Assembly (NCBI GenBank): GCA_022793815.1
Contig: JAAWDP010000009.1
Coordinates: forward strand, 1 to 64,000
Origin: Clostridia bacterium
GTDB lineage: Bacteria; Bacillota; Clostridia; Christensenellales; Pumilibacteraceae
Length of the DNA: 64,000 nt
Reading direction: 5' to 3'
The position numbers were made by a program, and so were the translations under genes. The notes under the pieces are model-generated. The model did not search any database. It worked only from the letters and a program-made list of their open reading frames with translations, and had not been told where the DNA came from. This document shows positions 44,631 to 54,306 of this stretch, piece by piece. The stretch's first letter is position 1. Every line of letters begins with the position of its first letter.

Positions 44631-44648
44631 AAAACACCTTTCAAATGT

Positions 44649-44677
44649 TTGCGTTCGCGCAAGTAAAGTGATATACT
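44649..44677 (+). promoter_or_regulatory. Promoter of the ACT-UPF0210 genes
   Basis: TTGCGT (44649-44654), 17-bp spacer, TATACT (44672-44677). Confidence 0.7.
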
Positions 44678-44734
44678 TATATTCGGTTAAAAAGCGAACG
44701 GCGTTTGACCGGTGAAGAACGCAAAGGAGCGCGT

Positions 44735-45004
44735 ATGAAAGCGATAGTAACGGTACTCGGACACGACAGAATAGGCATAATAAAGGAAGTGAGCGATAGT
44801 CTTGCTTCCTTTAACGTAAATATCGAGGATATTTCGCAGACGCTGATGCAAAACTACTTCGTCATGATAATGATGACGGACGTTTCCTCTTCGTCGTATT
44901 CCATCGCCGAAATGAACGTCCGCCTTAAAGAGGTCGGAAAGCGTCTGGGCATGGACATACGCATGCAGCACGAGGATATCTTTAACTGCATGCACCGCAT
45001 TTGA
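44735..45004 (+). CDS. ACT domain protein (UPF0237 type)
   Basis: An 89-residue protein that is a single ACT domain: KAIVTVLGHDRIGIIKEVSD, then NVNIEDISQTLMQNYFVMIM. ACT domains bind amino acids. This kind is nearly always next to the UPF0210 gene, as here, and may sense a ligand for it. The start at 44735 has AAAGGAG at the right distance. The regulated process is unknown. Confidence 0.92.
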   Translation: MKAIVTVLGHDRIGIIKEVSDSLASFNVNIEDISQTLMQNYFVMIMMTDVSSSSYSIAEMNVRLKEVGKRLGMDIRMQHEDIFNCMHRI

Positions 45005-45126
45005 TTGAGGGCATATAAGCATCGCATTTCTTTGTCAAGCGTCGCGTTCCCTCGGGTCATGTACAAGAAGTACACTCCCTCTCGGGCTCGCTCGCTTTCC
45101 TCGAACTGCTCGCTTCTCTGCCCTCA
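45005..45126. repeat. REP-like intergenic element between the ACT and UPF0210 genes
   Basis: A non-coding 120-bp block bounded by an inverted repeat (TGAGGGCA at 45006-45013, TGCCCTCA at 45119-45126). Inside are GTACAAGAAGTAC and several CTCG-rich motifs. Composition differs from the flanking genes and it looks like a mobile intergenic repeat rather than a leader. Confidence 0.55.
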
Positions 45127-45160
45127 GAGGAATTTTAATCCTTATAAAAAAGGAGCCTTT

Positions 45161-46504
45161 ATGCTTAATAAAAACGAAATAGTCGAAACCGTCAAAATGA
45201 TAGATTCGCAAAATCTCGACGTGCGCACGATAACTATGGCGCTGTCGCTTTTCGACTGCATAAGCGAGAGCGGTAAAAAGACCGCGGACAAAGTTTACGA
45301 AAAAATAGTGCGCAAGGCGGGAAATCTTGTCGCGACGGGCGAGGAGATAGCGGCTCGGTACGGCGTTCCGATAGTCAACAAGCGCGTTTCGGTCACGCCC
45401 GTTTCCCTCATAGGCATGGCAAGCGGCGGTTATAAGGAAATCGCGCTCGCCATGGACAGAGCCGCGAGCGAAACGGGGATAGATTTCATAGGCGGTTACA
45501 GCGCGCTCGTCCAAAAGGATATGACCGACGGCGAGAGAGTGTTTCTCGACACAATCCCCGAAGCGATAAACGCTACCGAAAAAGTCTGCTGCTCCGTCAA
45601 CGTGGCGTCTACCAAAAGCGGCATGAATCTCGACGCGATAGAGGTCATGGGCAGAAAGATAACCGAACTGGCGCGTCTAAGCAACAGTTTCGGTTGCGGA
45701 AAAGTGGTTGTGTTCGCAAACGCGGTGGAGGATAACCCGTTTATGGCAGGCGCGTTCAACGGCTGCGGCGAGGGCGACGCCGTGATAAACGTCGGCGTTT
45801 CCGGTCCGGGCGTAGTCAAGTGCGCGCTCGAACAGGTGCGCGGCGCGGATATAAACACCGTGGCGGAAACCGTCAAAAAGACCGCGTTCAAAATAACGCG
45901 CGTCGGACAGCTGGTTGCGCGCGAAGCCGCGAAAAAACTCGGCGCGAAATTCGGAATAGTCGATTTGTCCCTTGCACCCACGCCCATAGTGGGCGACAGC
46001 GTGGCGCACATTCTCGAAGAAATGGGACTTGAAAGCGTCGGCGCGGCAGGCACTACCGCATGTCTTGCGCTGCTCAACGACGCAGTCAAAAAAGGCGGCG
46101 TTATGGCAAGCGACAGCGTCGGCGGACTCAGCGGTGCGTTTATACCCGTGTCCGAAGACATAGGCATGATAAACGCGGTAAGACGCGGCGCACTATCCTT
46201 GGAAAAACTCGAAGCCATGACCGCCGTGTGCTCCGTCGGACTGGACATGATAGCCGTTCCGGGCGACACTCCGAGCGAAGTCATATCCGCGCTCATAGCC
46301 GACGAGTGCGCGATAGGCGTCATAAACAACAAGACCACCGCCGTCCGCATAATCCCCGCGATAGGCAAAAAGGTGGGCGACGAAGTGGATTTCGGCGGAC
46401 TGCTCGGCACTGCGCCCGTAATGAACGTAAGCGCGTTTTCCCCGAAAGCCTTTATCGAAAGGGGCGGACATATTCCCGCGCCCATTCACAGCAACCGCAA
46501 CTGA
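45161..46504 (+). CDS. UPF0210 (DUF711) family protein
   Basis: A 447-residue cytosolic protein of the UPF0210 family, conserved in Firmicutes and archaea and related in fold to glycyl-radical/PFL barrels but without a glycyl radical motif. The N-terminus ([20 protein letters not shown]) and the Gly-rich C-terminus ([20 protein letters not shown]) are typical. The ATG at 45161 follows AAAAAAGGAG, supplied by the end of the repeat. It forms a pair with the ACT gene, separated by the repeat element. Biochemical function is unknown. Confidence 0.92.
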   Translation: MLNKNEIVETVKMIDSQNLDVRTITMALSLFDCISESGKKTADKVYEKIVRKAGNLVATGEEIAARYGVPIVNKRVSVTPVSLIGMASGGYKEIALAMDRAASETGIDFIGGYSALVQKDMTDGERVFLDTIPEAINATEKVCCSVNVASTKSGMNLDAIEVMGRKITELARLSNSFGCGKVVVFANAVEDNPFMAGAFNGCGEGDAVINVGVSGPGVVKCALEQVRGADINTVAETVKKTAFKITRVGQLVAREAAKKLGAKFGIVDLSLAPTPIVGDSVAHILEEMGLESVGAAGTTACLALLNDAVKKGGVMASDSVGGLSGAFIPVSEDIGMINAVRRGALSLEKLEAMTAVCSVGLDMIAVPGDTPSEVISALIADECAIGVINNKTTAVRIIPAIGKKVGDEVDFGGLLGTAPVMNVSAFSPKAFIERGGHIPAPIHSNRN

Positions 46505-46548
46505 TTTATCAACCGCGTAAAATCCAAAAAGGAGAACTGATATATATA

Positions 46549-48315
46549 ATGAAAAGAAGCGAAGTAAAACTCGAAGATAAGTGGAAACTCGAAGACCTGT
46601 ACGAGTCGGACGAAAAATGGGAAGCGGATTTCAAGTCGCTTTCGGCGAGAACGGAAGAAACGCTTGCTTACCGCGGCAAACTTTCCGACAAAAAACAACT
46701 GCTCGCATGTTTGAAACTAATCGACGAATTGATGCTGAAAGCCGAATGGCTTTACGGATATGCACACATGCGCAAGGACGAAAACGTATCGCTCGGCAAG
46801 TATGTGGGCATGTCCGACAGAGCAATGTCGCTGTATGTCGCACTGTCGAGCGCGCAGTCGTTCGTAGAACCCGAGCTCTCCGCACTCGACGAGTCCGTGC
46901 TGAAAAAGTTTATAGCCGACCCCGATTTCGCGGATTATTCGTATATGCTCAAACAGGTGCTGCGCGTCAAGGCGCACATACTCGGCGAGGAAAGCGAAAA
47001 ACTGCTTGCCATGGTCAGCGAAAGCCTCGGCTGTTTCCGCAACACCTTCGCCGCCATCGACAATGTGGATTTGCCTCTGCCCAAGGTGAAGGATTCCAAG
47101 GGCGACGAGATTCAGCTCACGCACGGAACCTACGGCGCGCTGCTGTACGGCAAGGATAAAACGGCAAGAAAAAATGCATTCTACGGAATGTACGGCGCAA
47201 TCAAAAGCCTTATAAACACGATAGCGTCCAACTATACGGGCAGCGTCAAGCAGGATAACTTTTTCGCACGCGCGCGCGGATTTTCTTCGCCGCTCGAACA
47301 GGCGATGTACATGGGCGACATACCCGCCGAGGTTTACGACAACCTAATCAAACACGTGGGCGAAAATCTGCCCGTCATGCACGAGTACGTCGAATACCGC
47401 AAAAAAATGCTCGGCGGCGAAGTGAACATGTACGACATGCACGTGTCTTTGGTGGATGAAGCGGAACTTTCGCTCGACTTCGAAGACGCCTTCGAACTTG
47501 TCAAAAAAGGTCTTGCGCCTCTCGGCAAAGACTATGTAGGGCTTCTCGAACGCGCGCGCAAAGAACGCTGGATGGACGTATACGAAACCGAAAACAAGCG
47601 CAGCGGCGCCTATCAGTCGGGCTGCTACGGAATGCACCCGTTCGTCCTTCTCAACTACTCGCGCACCACTCACGACATATTCACGATAGCCCACGAACTC
47701 GGTCACGCAATGCACTCGCATTTCTCCGATTCCGCTCTCGCATATTCGAAAGCAGGCTATGCGATTTTCGTTGCGGAAGTCGCGTCCACCGTCAACGAAG
47801 TGCTGCTGCTCAAATATCTGCTGTCTTCGACAAAAGACGTCGCTCTCAAAAAATTCCTGCTCAATTACTATCTCGATATGTTCCGCACCACGCTGTTCCG
47901 TCAGACGCAGTTCGCCGAGTTCGAAAAGAAAGCGCACGATATGGATTTGAACGGCGAGGCGCTCACCGCGGATTCGCTTTCCGATATGTACTACGAGCTC
48001 AACAAAAAATACTACGGCGGCGCGGCTGTCCACAACGACGAAATCCGCTACGAATGGGCGAGAATACCGCACTTTTACAATGCGTTCTACGTATATAAAT
48101 ACGCTACCGGCATAACAAGCGCGGTAAATATAGCCGACGGGATTTTGAAAAATCCCGAAAACGTAGTCGGCTACAAAAAATTCCTTTCCGCGGGCGGAAG
48201 CGATTCGCCTTACGAAATACTCAAAATAGCAGGCGTCGACTTAAAGACGGCGAAACCTTACGAAACGGCGATGAAAGAGTTCAAAGACACTCTTGCCGCT
48301 CTCAAAAAACTCTGA
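46549..48315 (+). CDS. pepF: Oligoendopeptidase F (M3 family)
   Basis: A 588-residue cytosolic zinc peptidase that cuts peptides of roughly 7-17 residues. The zinc motif is H382-E383-L-G-H386 in TIAHELGHAMHSHF, with the third ligand Glu in the following helix (FVAEVASTVNE). Length and start (KLEDLYESDEKWEAD) match PepF. AAGGAG is about 12 bases from the ATG, longer than usual. The upstream UPF0210 gene ends 44 bp before. Confidence 0.96.
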   Translation: MKRSEVKLEDKWKLEDLYESDEKWEADFKSLSARTEETLAYRGKLSDKKQLLACLKLIDELMLKAEWLYGYAHMRKDENVSLGKYVGMSDRAMSLYVALSSAQSFVEPELSALDESVLKKFIADPDFADYSYMLKQVLRVKAHILGEESEKLLAMVSESLGCFRNTFAAIDNVDLPLPKVKDSKGDEIQLTHGTYGALLYGKDKTARKNAFYGMYGAIKSLINTIASNYTGSVKQDNFFARARGFSSPLEQAMYMGDIPAEVYDNLIKHVGENLPVMHEYVEYRKKMLGGEVNMYDMHVSLVDEAELSLDFEDAFELVKKGLAPLGKDYVGLLERARKERWMDVYETENKRSGAYQSGCYGMHPFVLLNYSRTTHDIFTIAHELGHAMHSHFSDSALAYSKAGYAIFVAEVASTVNEVLLLKYLLSSTKDVALKKFLLNYYLDMFRTTLFRQTQFAEFEKKAHDMDLNGEALTADSLSDMYYELNKKYYGGAAVHNDEIRYEWARIPHFYNAFYVYKYATGITSAVNIADGILKNPENVVGYKKFLSAGGSDSPYEILKIAGVDLKTAKPYETAMKEFKDTLAALKKL

Positions 48316-48332
48316 AAAGGCGGTTCCCCCAA

Positions 48333-49274
48333 TTGAAAAAAACTTGTAAAATATCGATAGCCGCGCTTGTGTGCGTGCTTGTCATGTCGCTGCTTACGGG
48401 CTGCGGCGGCAATGTCGACGTGATACAGTATTCCGACGGTCGCAACATTGTCCAGCTTCTCACGTTTTCGCTTCCCAACACCGCACGCGTGAATATAGAG
48501 GCGAATGCGGCTGTGCGCGTAGGCGACGAGAAATGGACGGTGTCCGACTATATGCGCGCTCTTACGGGCTTGATGGGCTTTGCCGACGGCTCGCGCTTCG
48601 AGTACGAAACCGAGGGCGTGGACGGCGGCGACTGGTTCACGCGCTACGTGCGCCGAGCGCCTATAACCGACGACGGCGGCGAAGAAGAAGACGAGCCCGA
48701 CGAAAACTATAACCTCGACGTCAAAAATCTGTTTTACGTGCGCAGGGTTACGGTCACGGTGTCGCACCCGTTCAACGGTTACAGAAGCGACTGGGACAGC
48801 GCGGACGGCAGCGGCGGCGGACTTATGGACGCAATAAAACACGGCATAACGGGCAAGGACTTTTTAGGCAGAGACGTATTGCTTCTGCCTGCGCTCACCG
48901 ACGCTTTCCCTTCCGTATCGGGCAGCGATTTGGGACATCTCGTACTTTCGTTCGGTATCCCGGCAGGCGCGTTCGGCGCGTCCTCGGGGGAAGACCGCGA
49001 GATAGACGGAGTCAAGTTCCACTGTTTCGAACGCCTGTTCACGACGGACGACGAAGTCATTTCGTACAGCTACACCGTGCCTTATTCGGTGGGTTGGTAC
49101 GTGACCGCAATATTGCTAGGCGGCGCGGTGACGGCGGCGATAATATTCGCGACACGGAAAAAGAAACCGAAAGAAAGACACCCCGACATATTTCCGTATG
49201 ACCCGTTCGACGAGGGTACGGGCGGCGGAAACAATCTGCCGAGCGGCTATAACAGCGCAAACAACAACGGATAA
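48333..49274 (+). CDS. Lipoprotein with additional C-terminal membrane helix
   Basis: A 313-residue protein. A lipoprotein signal ends in LLTGC with Cys24 as the lipid site. The extracytoplasmic domain (25-255) is acidic and beta-rich and contains a Gly/Glu/Asp loop near 114-124. A transmembrane helix at about 256-277 precedes a Lys/Arg stop-transfer sequence and a roughly 35-residue cytosolic tail. Lipid anchor plus terminal helix is rare. TTG at 48333 is the start, with AAGGCGG upstream. No family recognised. The gene lies between pepF and typA. Confidence 0.75.
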   Translation: MKKTCKISIAALVCVLVMSLLTGCGGNVDVIQYSDGRNIVQLLTFSLPNTARVNIEANAAVRVGDEKWTVSDYMRALTGLMGFADGSRFEYETEGVDGGDWFTRYVRRAPITDDGGEEEDEPDENYNLDVKNLFYVRRVTVTVSHPFNGYRSDWDSADGSGGGLMDAIKHGITGKDFLGRDVLLLPALTDAFPSVSGSDLGHLVLSFGIPAGAFGASSGEDREIDGVKFHCFERLFTTDDEVISYSYTVPYSVGWYVTAILLGGAVTAAIIFATRKKKPKERHPDIFPYDPFDEGTGGGNNLPSGYNSANNNG

Positions 49275-49296
49275 CAAAATAATCAACGGAGTAAAA

Positions 49297-51126
49297 ATGG
49301 CAAATACACAGATAAGAAACGTAGCGATAATAGCGCACGTCGACCACGGCAAAACCACTCTGGTCGACCAAATGCTTAAACAGGGCGGAGCATTTCGCTC
49401 TAACCAGGTGGTGGCGGAGCGCGTCATGGATTCCAACGATTTGGAGCGCGAGCGCGGCATAACCATACTCGCGAAAAACACTTCGGTCAAATACGGCAAC
49501 TATAAAATAAACGTAGTCGATACCCCGGGTCACGCGGATTTCGGCGGCGAAGTCGAACGCATACTCAAAATGGTAAACGGCGTCGTGCTTTTGGTGGACG
49601 CCTACGAGGGAACAATGCCGCAGACCCGTTTCGTGCTCGGCAAAGCGCTCGAACTCGGACATAAAGTCATAATAGCGGTAAACAAGACCGACCGTCCCGA
49701 CGCGCGCGTAAAGGAAGTAGTCGACGAAGTACTCGAACTTTTAATGGAGCTCGACGCGACCGACGAACAGCTCGACAGCCCGATAGTCTATTGCAGCGGA
49801 CGCAACGGCACCGCATCCCTTACTCAGGGAGAAACGGGAGAAGACCTTGTGCCGCTGTTCGAAACGATAGTACGGCATATCCCCGCGCCGCCGAGCGATA
49901 CGGACAAGCCCGCGCAGCTGCTTATTTCCGCCCTCGACTATTCCGATTACGTCGGCACGATAGGTATCGGCAGAATAGAGCGCGGCGTGCTGAAACAGAA
50001 CATGCCCATAACGCTGGTCAACTATCACAGCCCCGAAACCACGTCGCGAGCCAAAGTCACCAACATCTATACGTTCGAAGGACTCAACCGAATAGCGTGC
50101 GACAGCGCCGAGGCGGGCGACATCGTGTGCGTATCGGGCGTGGACGGAGTGACGATAGGCGACACGCTTTGCGATATATCCTGCGTCGAACCGATAGAGT
50201 TCCCCAAGATTTCCGAGCCCAGCGTGGAAATGACGTTTTCCGTCAACGACAGTCCGTTTGCCGGCAAAGAGGGCAAGTTTGTCACCTCGCGCCATCTGCG
50301 CGCAAGACTGAATAAAGAAACCGTGCGCGACGTGTCGCTCAAAGTGACCGACGCCGACACGTCCGAATCGTTCGTTGTCTGCGGCAGAGGCGAAATGCAC
50401 CTTTCCATACTCATAGAAAACATGCGCCGCGAGGGCTACGAGTTTCAGGTATCCATGCCGAAAGTGCTCTATAAAGAGGAAAACGGCGTCAGAAAAGAAC
50501 CGATAGACAAGTTAATCGTGGACGTGCCCGAGGAAAATCTCGGCATAGTCATGGAAAAAATGGGACTTCGAAAGGGCGAACTCGTATCCATGACGCCCGT
50601 CGGCGGCAGAATGAAAATGGAATTTTCCGTTCCGAGCCGCGGACTGTTCGGCTATAAATCCGAATTTCTTACCGACACAAAGGGCGAGGGCGTGCTCACA
50701 AGCGCATTCGACAAATACGACGACTACCGCGGCGAGATAGACCGCCGTCCCTTCGGCTCGCTCATCGCGCACGAAACGGGCGAATCCGTGACTTACGGTT
50801 TGTTCAACGCGCAGGAACGCGGCAACCTGTTCATAGGCGCGGGCGTGCCCGTATATGCCGGCATGGTCGTAGGCGAAAACCCCAAGGGCGACGACATCGT
50901 GGTAAACGTGTGCAAGCGCAAAAACCTCACGAATACCCGCGCTTCGGGCAGCGACGACGCGCTCCGGCTCGTGCCTTATAAAGTCATGAGTTTGGAACAG
51001 TGTCTCGAATTTATCGCCGACGACGAACTTTTGGAAGTCACGCCGAAGTCGCTGCGCATGAGAAAGAAAATACTCAATGCGGAACTTCGCGCAAAAGCTT
51101 TGGCACGCGAGAAAAAATCCAAATAA
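49297..51126 (+). CDS. typA: GTPase TypA/BipA
   Basis: A 609-residue translational GTPase. G1 is AHVDHGKT (13-20), G2 is ERGITI, G3 DTPGH, G4 NKTD. Elongation-factor domains II, III and V and the BipA-specific C-terminal domain follow. It binds the 70S ribosome and assists large-subunit assembly under stress or cold. CGGAG lies before the ATG at 49297; upstream in-frame codons overlap the lipoprotein gene. Confidence 0.97.
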   Translation: MANTQIRNVAIIAHVDHGKTTLVDQMLKQGGAFRSNQVVAERVMDSNDLERERGITILAKNTSVKYGNYKINVVDTPGHADFGGEVERILKMVNGVVLLVDAYEGTMPQTRFVLGKALELGHKVIIAVNKTDRPDARVKEVVDEVLELLMELDATDEQLDSPIVYCSGRNGTASLTQGETGEDLVPLFETIVRHIPAPPSDTDKPAQLLISALDYSDYVGTIGIGRIERGVLKQNMPITLVNYHSPETTSRAKVTNIYTFEGLNRIACDSAEAGDIVCVSGVDGVTIGDTLCDISCVEPIEFPKISEPSVEMTFSVNDSPFAGKEGKFVTSRHLRARLNKETVRDVSLKVTDADTSESFVVCGRGEMHLSILIENMRREGYEFQVSMPKVLYKEENGVRKEPIDKLIVDVPEENLGIVMEKMGLRKGELVSMTPVGGRMKMEFSVPSRGLFGYKSEFLTDTKGEGVLTSAFDKYDDYRGEIDRRPFGSLIAHETGESVTYGLFNAQERGNLFIGAGVPVYAGMVVGENPKGDDIVVNVCKRKNLTNTRASGSDDALRLVPYKVMSLEQCLEFIADDELLEVTPKSLRMRKKILNAELRAKALAREKKSK

Positions 51127-51174
51127 AAAACGACTGTCACAACCGAGAAATCCTTACTGTCACTTAGAGAATAG

Positions 51175-51204
51175 CCGAGGAACCCCAACCTTAGAAAAAA
51201 AGGA
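51175..51204 (+). repeat. Short repeat tail overlapping the dnaB ribosome site
   Basis: GAGGAACCCCAACC-TTAGAAAAAAAGGAG resembles the 3' end of the repeats at 38551-38578, 38932-38961 and 45127-45155 (GAGGAA, then AAyC, then an A run). Here and at 45155 the last bases are the ribosome site. Confidence 0.45.
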
Positions 51205-51212
51205 GAAACACC

Positions 51213-52748
51213 ATGCCGCCGAGAAAGGACGAAGTGAATAAAAATCATCCCAACCTCAAAGCAAGACAAATGCCGCAGCACATCGCCGCCGAAAAAGCGG
51301 TGCTCTGCTGCGCCGTCATCGACGATAAAGCCGCATCCGAAATATTTTCCGCGCTGTCGCCCGAAGATTTCTATCTGAAAGCGCACGCGACTGTTTTCGA
51401 CGCAATGCGGAACGTGGCTTACAGAAACGTCCCCGTCGACCTCGTCACGCTCGTGCAGGAACTCGAACAGCAGGGCGAACTCGAAAACTGCGGCGGAGTC
51501 GCATATCTTACCGACATAGCGGGGGAAATGCCGTCGGCGGCAAACTTCAAACATTACGTCGGCATAGTCAAAAAGAATTCCACTCTCCGTAAACTCATAA
51601 ATATCAACAACCGCGTCACGGACATAGCCTATACGGGCGACCCCGACGAAGAGGCGCTTAATATCGCCGAGAAAGAAATATTCTCGCTGTCGGGCGAGAA
51701 GAACAGCGGCGAAATGAAAGAGATACGCGAGGCGACCAACAGTGTTATAGACCGCCTCGAAAAACTCGTGGCAGACCCCAAATCCATGCGCGGAATCCCC
51801 ACGGGCTTTGCATCGCTCAACCGCCGTCTTAACGGTTTGCAGCGAAGCGACTTGATTCTTATCGCAGCCCGTCCGGGTCAGGGCAAAACCAGTATCGGCA
51901 TGAATATGATTCAGTCCGTCGCGCTCAACCGCGAGCGAAAAAGCGAAAGCGGCGCGGTCAAACCCTATGTATGCGCCGTGTTCTCGCTGGAAATGCCTGC
52001 CGAGCAGCTCACAAAACGTATGCTATGCTCTGTTGCGAAAGTGGACATGACAAGGGTGAACGCGGGCACTCTCGAAGCCGCCGAGTGGAAACGTCTCAAC
52101 GAAGCGAAAAACCGTTTGGATAAATCCAAAATATTCATTTTCGACTCGGCACAGACCACGCCTATGGAACTTCTGTCGCGCTGCCGAAAACTCAAACGCG
52201 AGCACGGACTCGACGTCGTAATGATTGACTATCTGCAACTGATGACGACGGGCAAAAGGGTGGAAAGCCGCCAGCTGGAAATAAGCGAAATCACGCGAAC
52301 GCTTAAAATAGCGGCACGCGAACTCGACGTTCCCATACTTCTGCTCAGTCAGATGTCGCGCGATATGGAAAAGAACCACCGCCGTCCGCAGATGTCCGAC
52401 CTTCGGGAATCGGGCGCGATAGAGCAGGACGCCGACATAATAATGTTCATATACCGCAAGCACGATATGACGGACACCTCGATAGACATAACCGAGCGCG
52501 AAAAAGTCGAACTCATAATCGCCAAGCACCGTAACGGCGAGGTCGGCTCGGTGGATATGCGCTGGGTGGGCAAGTACGTCAGCTTTGTGGACGTAGACAG
52601 TTCGCAGGCAACCGCCCGTCTCGAAAGCCGCGCGCCCAAGACGGAAAACCTCGGCAACTTCGACGATGCAATGGAACTGCCGCCCGAACGCACCGCGGCG
52701 CAGATACTGTCCGCCTCTTCCGAAGAGGACGGCGACCTCGATTTTTAA
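51213..52748 (+). CDS. dnaB: Replicative DNA helicase
   Basis: A 511-residue DnaB-family hexameric helicase. The N-terminal domain begins PQHIAAEKAVLCCAVID. The RecA-like C-terminal domain holds Walker A ARPGQGKTS (K225), FSLEMPAEQL, VVMIDYLQLM (Walker B) and LSQMSRDMEKNHRRPQMSDL. It unwinds DNA at the fork. The C-terminal 45 residues are acidic and variable. AAAGGAG is well placed before the ATG. No rplI precedes it, unlike Bacillus. Confidence 0.97.
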   Translation: MPPRKDEVNKNHPNLKARQMPQHIAAEKAVLCCAVIDDKAASEIFSALSPEDFYLKAHATVFDAMRNVAYRNVPVDLVTLVQELEQQGELENCGGVAYLTDIAGEMPSAANFKHYVGIVKKNSTLRKLININNRVTDIAYTGDPDEEALNIAEKEIFSLSGEKNSGEMKEIREATNSVIDRLEKLVADPKSMRGIPTGFASLNRRLNGLQRSDLILIAARPGQGKTSIGMNMIQSVALNRERKSESGAVKPYVCAVFSLEMPAEQLTKRMLCSVAKVDMTRVNAGTLEAAEWKRLNEAKNRLDKSKIFIFDSAQTTPMELLSRCRKLKREHGLDVVMIDYLQLMTTGKRVESRQLEISEITRTLKIAARELDVPILLLSQMSRDMEKNHRRPQMSDLRESGAIEQDADIIMFIYRKHDMTDTSIDITEREKVELIIAKHRNGEVGSVDMRWVGKYVSFVDVDSSQATARLESRAPKTENLGNFDDAMELPPERTAAQILSASSEEDGDLDF

Positions 52749-52757
52749 AGGAATTTT

Positions 52758-53594
52758 ATGAAAACCCAAATCACGAAAACGGACTGTTGCGGTTGGAAAA
52801 ACTGCGTCAAAATAAGCGACGGCAAAACCGAGGCAATTATTTCGGCGGCTTTCGGACCGCGTCTGCTGTCCCTTACGTATGACGGCGGCGAAAATCATCT
52901 GTATCTTATGCCCGACACCAAAGGCAGGCATATTCCGAAAGACACGTTTGCGTTTTACGGCGGACACCGCTGTTGGAGCGCGCCAGAACGCGCCGACAGA
53001 AACTATTTTCCCGACAACGCCGAGTGCGACGTAAAAACCGACGGAAACAGCGTCACCGTCACCGCGCCCGTAGAGAAACAGACCGGGACGCGCCGCGGCA
53101 TAAGGCTTACGCTGGAAAACGGAACTTTGACTTTGGACGATATTATAGAGAACAGGTCGCTTTTCGATATCGAGTTTTCGGTTTGGGGTATAACCCAGCT
53201 TGCATGCGGAGGCAAACTCGTAGTTCCTACGTCCTGCCCCGATTCGGGACTTACGGCAAACCGCGCGGTCGCGTATTGGAGTTATTCTTCGGTTACGGAC
53301 AAGCGCATCGTATGGTCGGACTTTGATGTCAGCGTGCAGCCCACCGACGAAAACATACCGCCTTTCAAATTCGGCTTGACTGCCAAAGAGGGCAGGTGTA
53401 CGTACTGTAATTTCGGACAGAAAGTCGAAATATACAGTCCCTACGAAGAGGGAGTTTATCCCGATTACGGCTGCAATTTCGAATGCTATACGGGTCCGTC
53501 CTATATCGAAGCCGAATTTCTTACGCCGATAAAACGTGTGGGTACGGGGCAATCGGTTTCTCTCACTCAATACATCACTGTTTCGCGGCAGTAA
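52758..53594 (+). CDS. DUF4380-like protein (galactose mutarotase-like fold)
   Basis: A 278-residue beta-rich protein. SDGKTEAIISAAFGPRLLSL near the N-terminus and GGHRCWSAPERADRNYFPDN resemble DUF4380 and aldose-epimerase-like proteins. The central EFSVWGITQLACGGKLVVP is also typical. These share the beta-supersandwich fold of galactose mutarotase, but the catalytic His/Glu pair is not obvious, so a binding role is possible. It starts nine bases after dnaB and is followed by a terminator. Confidence 0.7.
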   Translation: MKTQITKTDCCGWKNCVKISDGKTEAIISAAFGPRLLSLTYDGGENHLYLMPDTKGRHIPKDTFAFYGGHRCWSAPERADRNYFPDNAECDVKTDGNSVTVTAPVEKQTGTRRGIRLTLENGTLTLDDIIENRSLFDIEFSVWGITQLACGGKLVVPTSCPDSGLTANRAVAYWSYSSVTDKRIVWSDFDVSVQPTDENIPPFKFGLTAKEGRCTYCNFGQKVEIYSPYEEGVYPDYGCNFECYTGPSYIEAEFLTPIKRVGTGQSVSLTQYITVSRQ

Positions 53595-53607
53595 CAAACG
53601 CAAAAGA

Positions 53608-53637
53608 AAAAGCCGGCTTTTGACAAGTCGGCTTTTT
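53608..53637. terminator. Bidirectional terminator
   Basis: Stem AAAAGCCG/CGGCTTTT between the converging DUF4380-like and TspO-like genes, with T runs on both sides. Confidence 0.75.
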
Positions 53638-53653
53638 TCCTTTTGCGGAATTG

Positions 53654-54151
53654 TTACATTATCGCAAACAATACGCATGCGCCGTAAATCAGCAGAGCCC
53701 AATAGGGAAGTACCGAAAGAGCGGCGGCAATGGACACCTTGAAGCTTACTATGAACTGCGTCGTGGTAACGCCTATCATGGCAAGCATCCAGATGAACGA
53801 GAACATCTGCCACTTTAACGCGAACAGTGCGGGAATAAGCAATATGCTCATCGCATAAGCAATCGCCCAAAGGGTGACGCAAGCGGTTTTGGCGGTTTCG
53901 TTCGCGCCTTCGCGTTCGCTTGCATACAGCGTGAAGAACAAACTCAAACCGAATACAAGACGGGCGGCGATGTCCAAAACGTATACTGCCGCCGCAGGCA
54001 TGAGATAGCCGGGGCGCGTAAACGCATAACCCGCATATCCGCCGCACAGCCACATCACAAGCGCGCTGAGCGCCGTCGTAAGCAGAACCGACCAAAAAAA
54101 CGTGAAAAATCCCGCGCGGTCGGTAGTACGATTATGAATAGTAGATTCCAT
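53654..54151 (-). CDS. TspO/MBR-like membrane protein
   Basis: A 165-residue protein with five membrane helices. The arrangement (PGYLMPAAAVYVLDIAARLVFG as helix two, then FKVSIAAALSVLPYWALLIYGA as helix five) resembles TspO/MBR tryptophan-rich sensory proteins, though the tryptophans are few. TspO binds porphyrins and related ligands. Ribosome site AAAGGAG precedes the ATG. No clear -35/-10 pair was found upstream. The family call is moderate. Confidence 0.6.
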   Translation of the reverse strand: MESTIHNRTTDRAGFFTFFWSVLLTTALSALVMWLCGGYAGYAFTRPGYLMPAAAVYVLDIAARLVFGLSLFFTLYASEREGANETAKTACVTLWAIAYAMSILLIPALFALKWQMFSFIWMLAMIGVTTTQFIVSFKVSIAAALSVLPYWALLIYGACVLFAIM

Positions 54152-54271
54152 TTATCCGTTTCTCCTTTATAGATTTTCTTGCACTTAGTATTGCCCCCGC
54201 CGCGTCTGTTTATGCACGTAAGAAACCACACGTAAATATATAAACCTTAGCCCGCGGCGCAAAAACGGGTA

Positions 54272-54300
54272 TTGACAAACGCCGAAATCCGTGTTATAAT
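54272..54300 (+). promoter_or_regulatory. Consensus promoter of the candidate small RNA
   Basis: TTGACA (54272-54277), 17-bp spacer, TATAAT (54295-54300). Confidence 0.85.
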
Positions 54301-54306
54301 GAGAAA

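Noticed and set aside
52023..54095. Long antisense frame across dnaB and the DUF4380-like gene
   Set aside because: Low-quality composition; it overlaps three well-supported genes.
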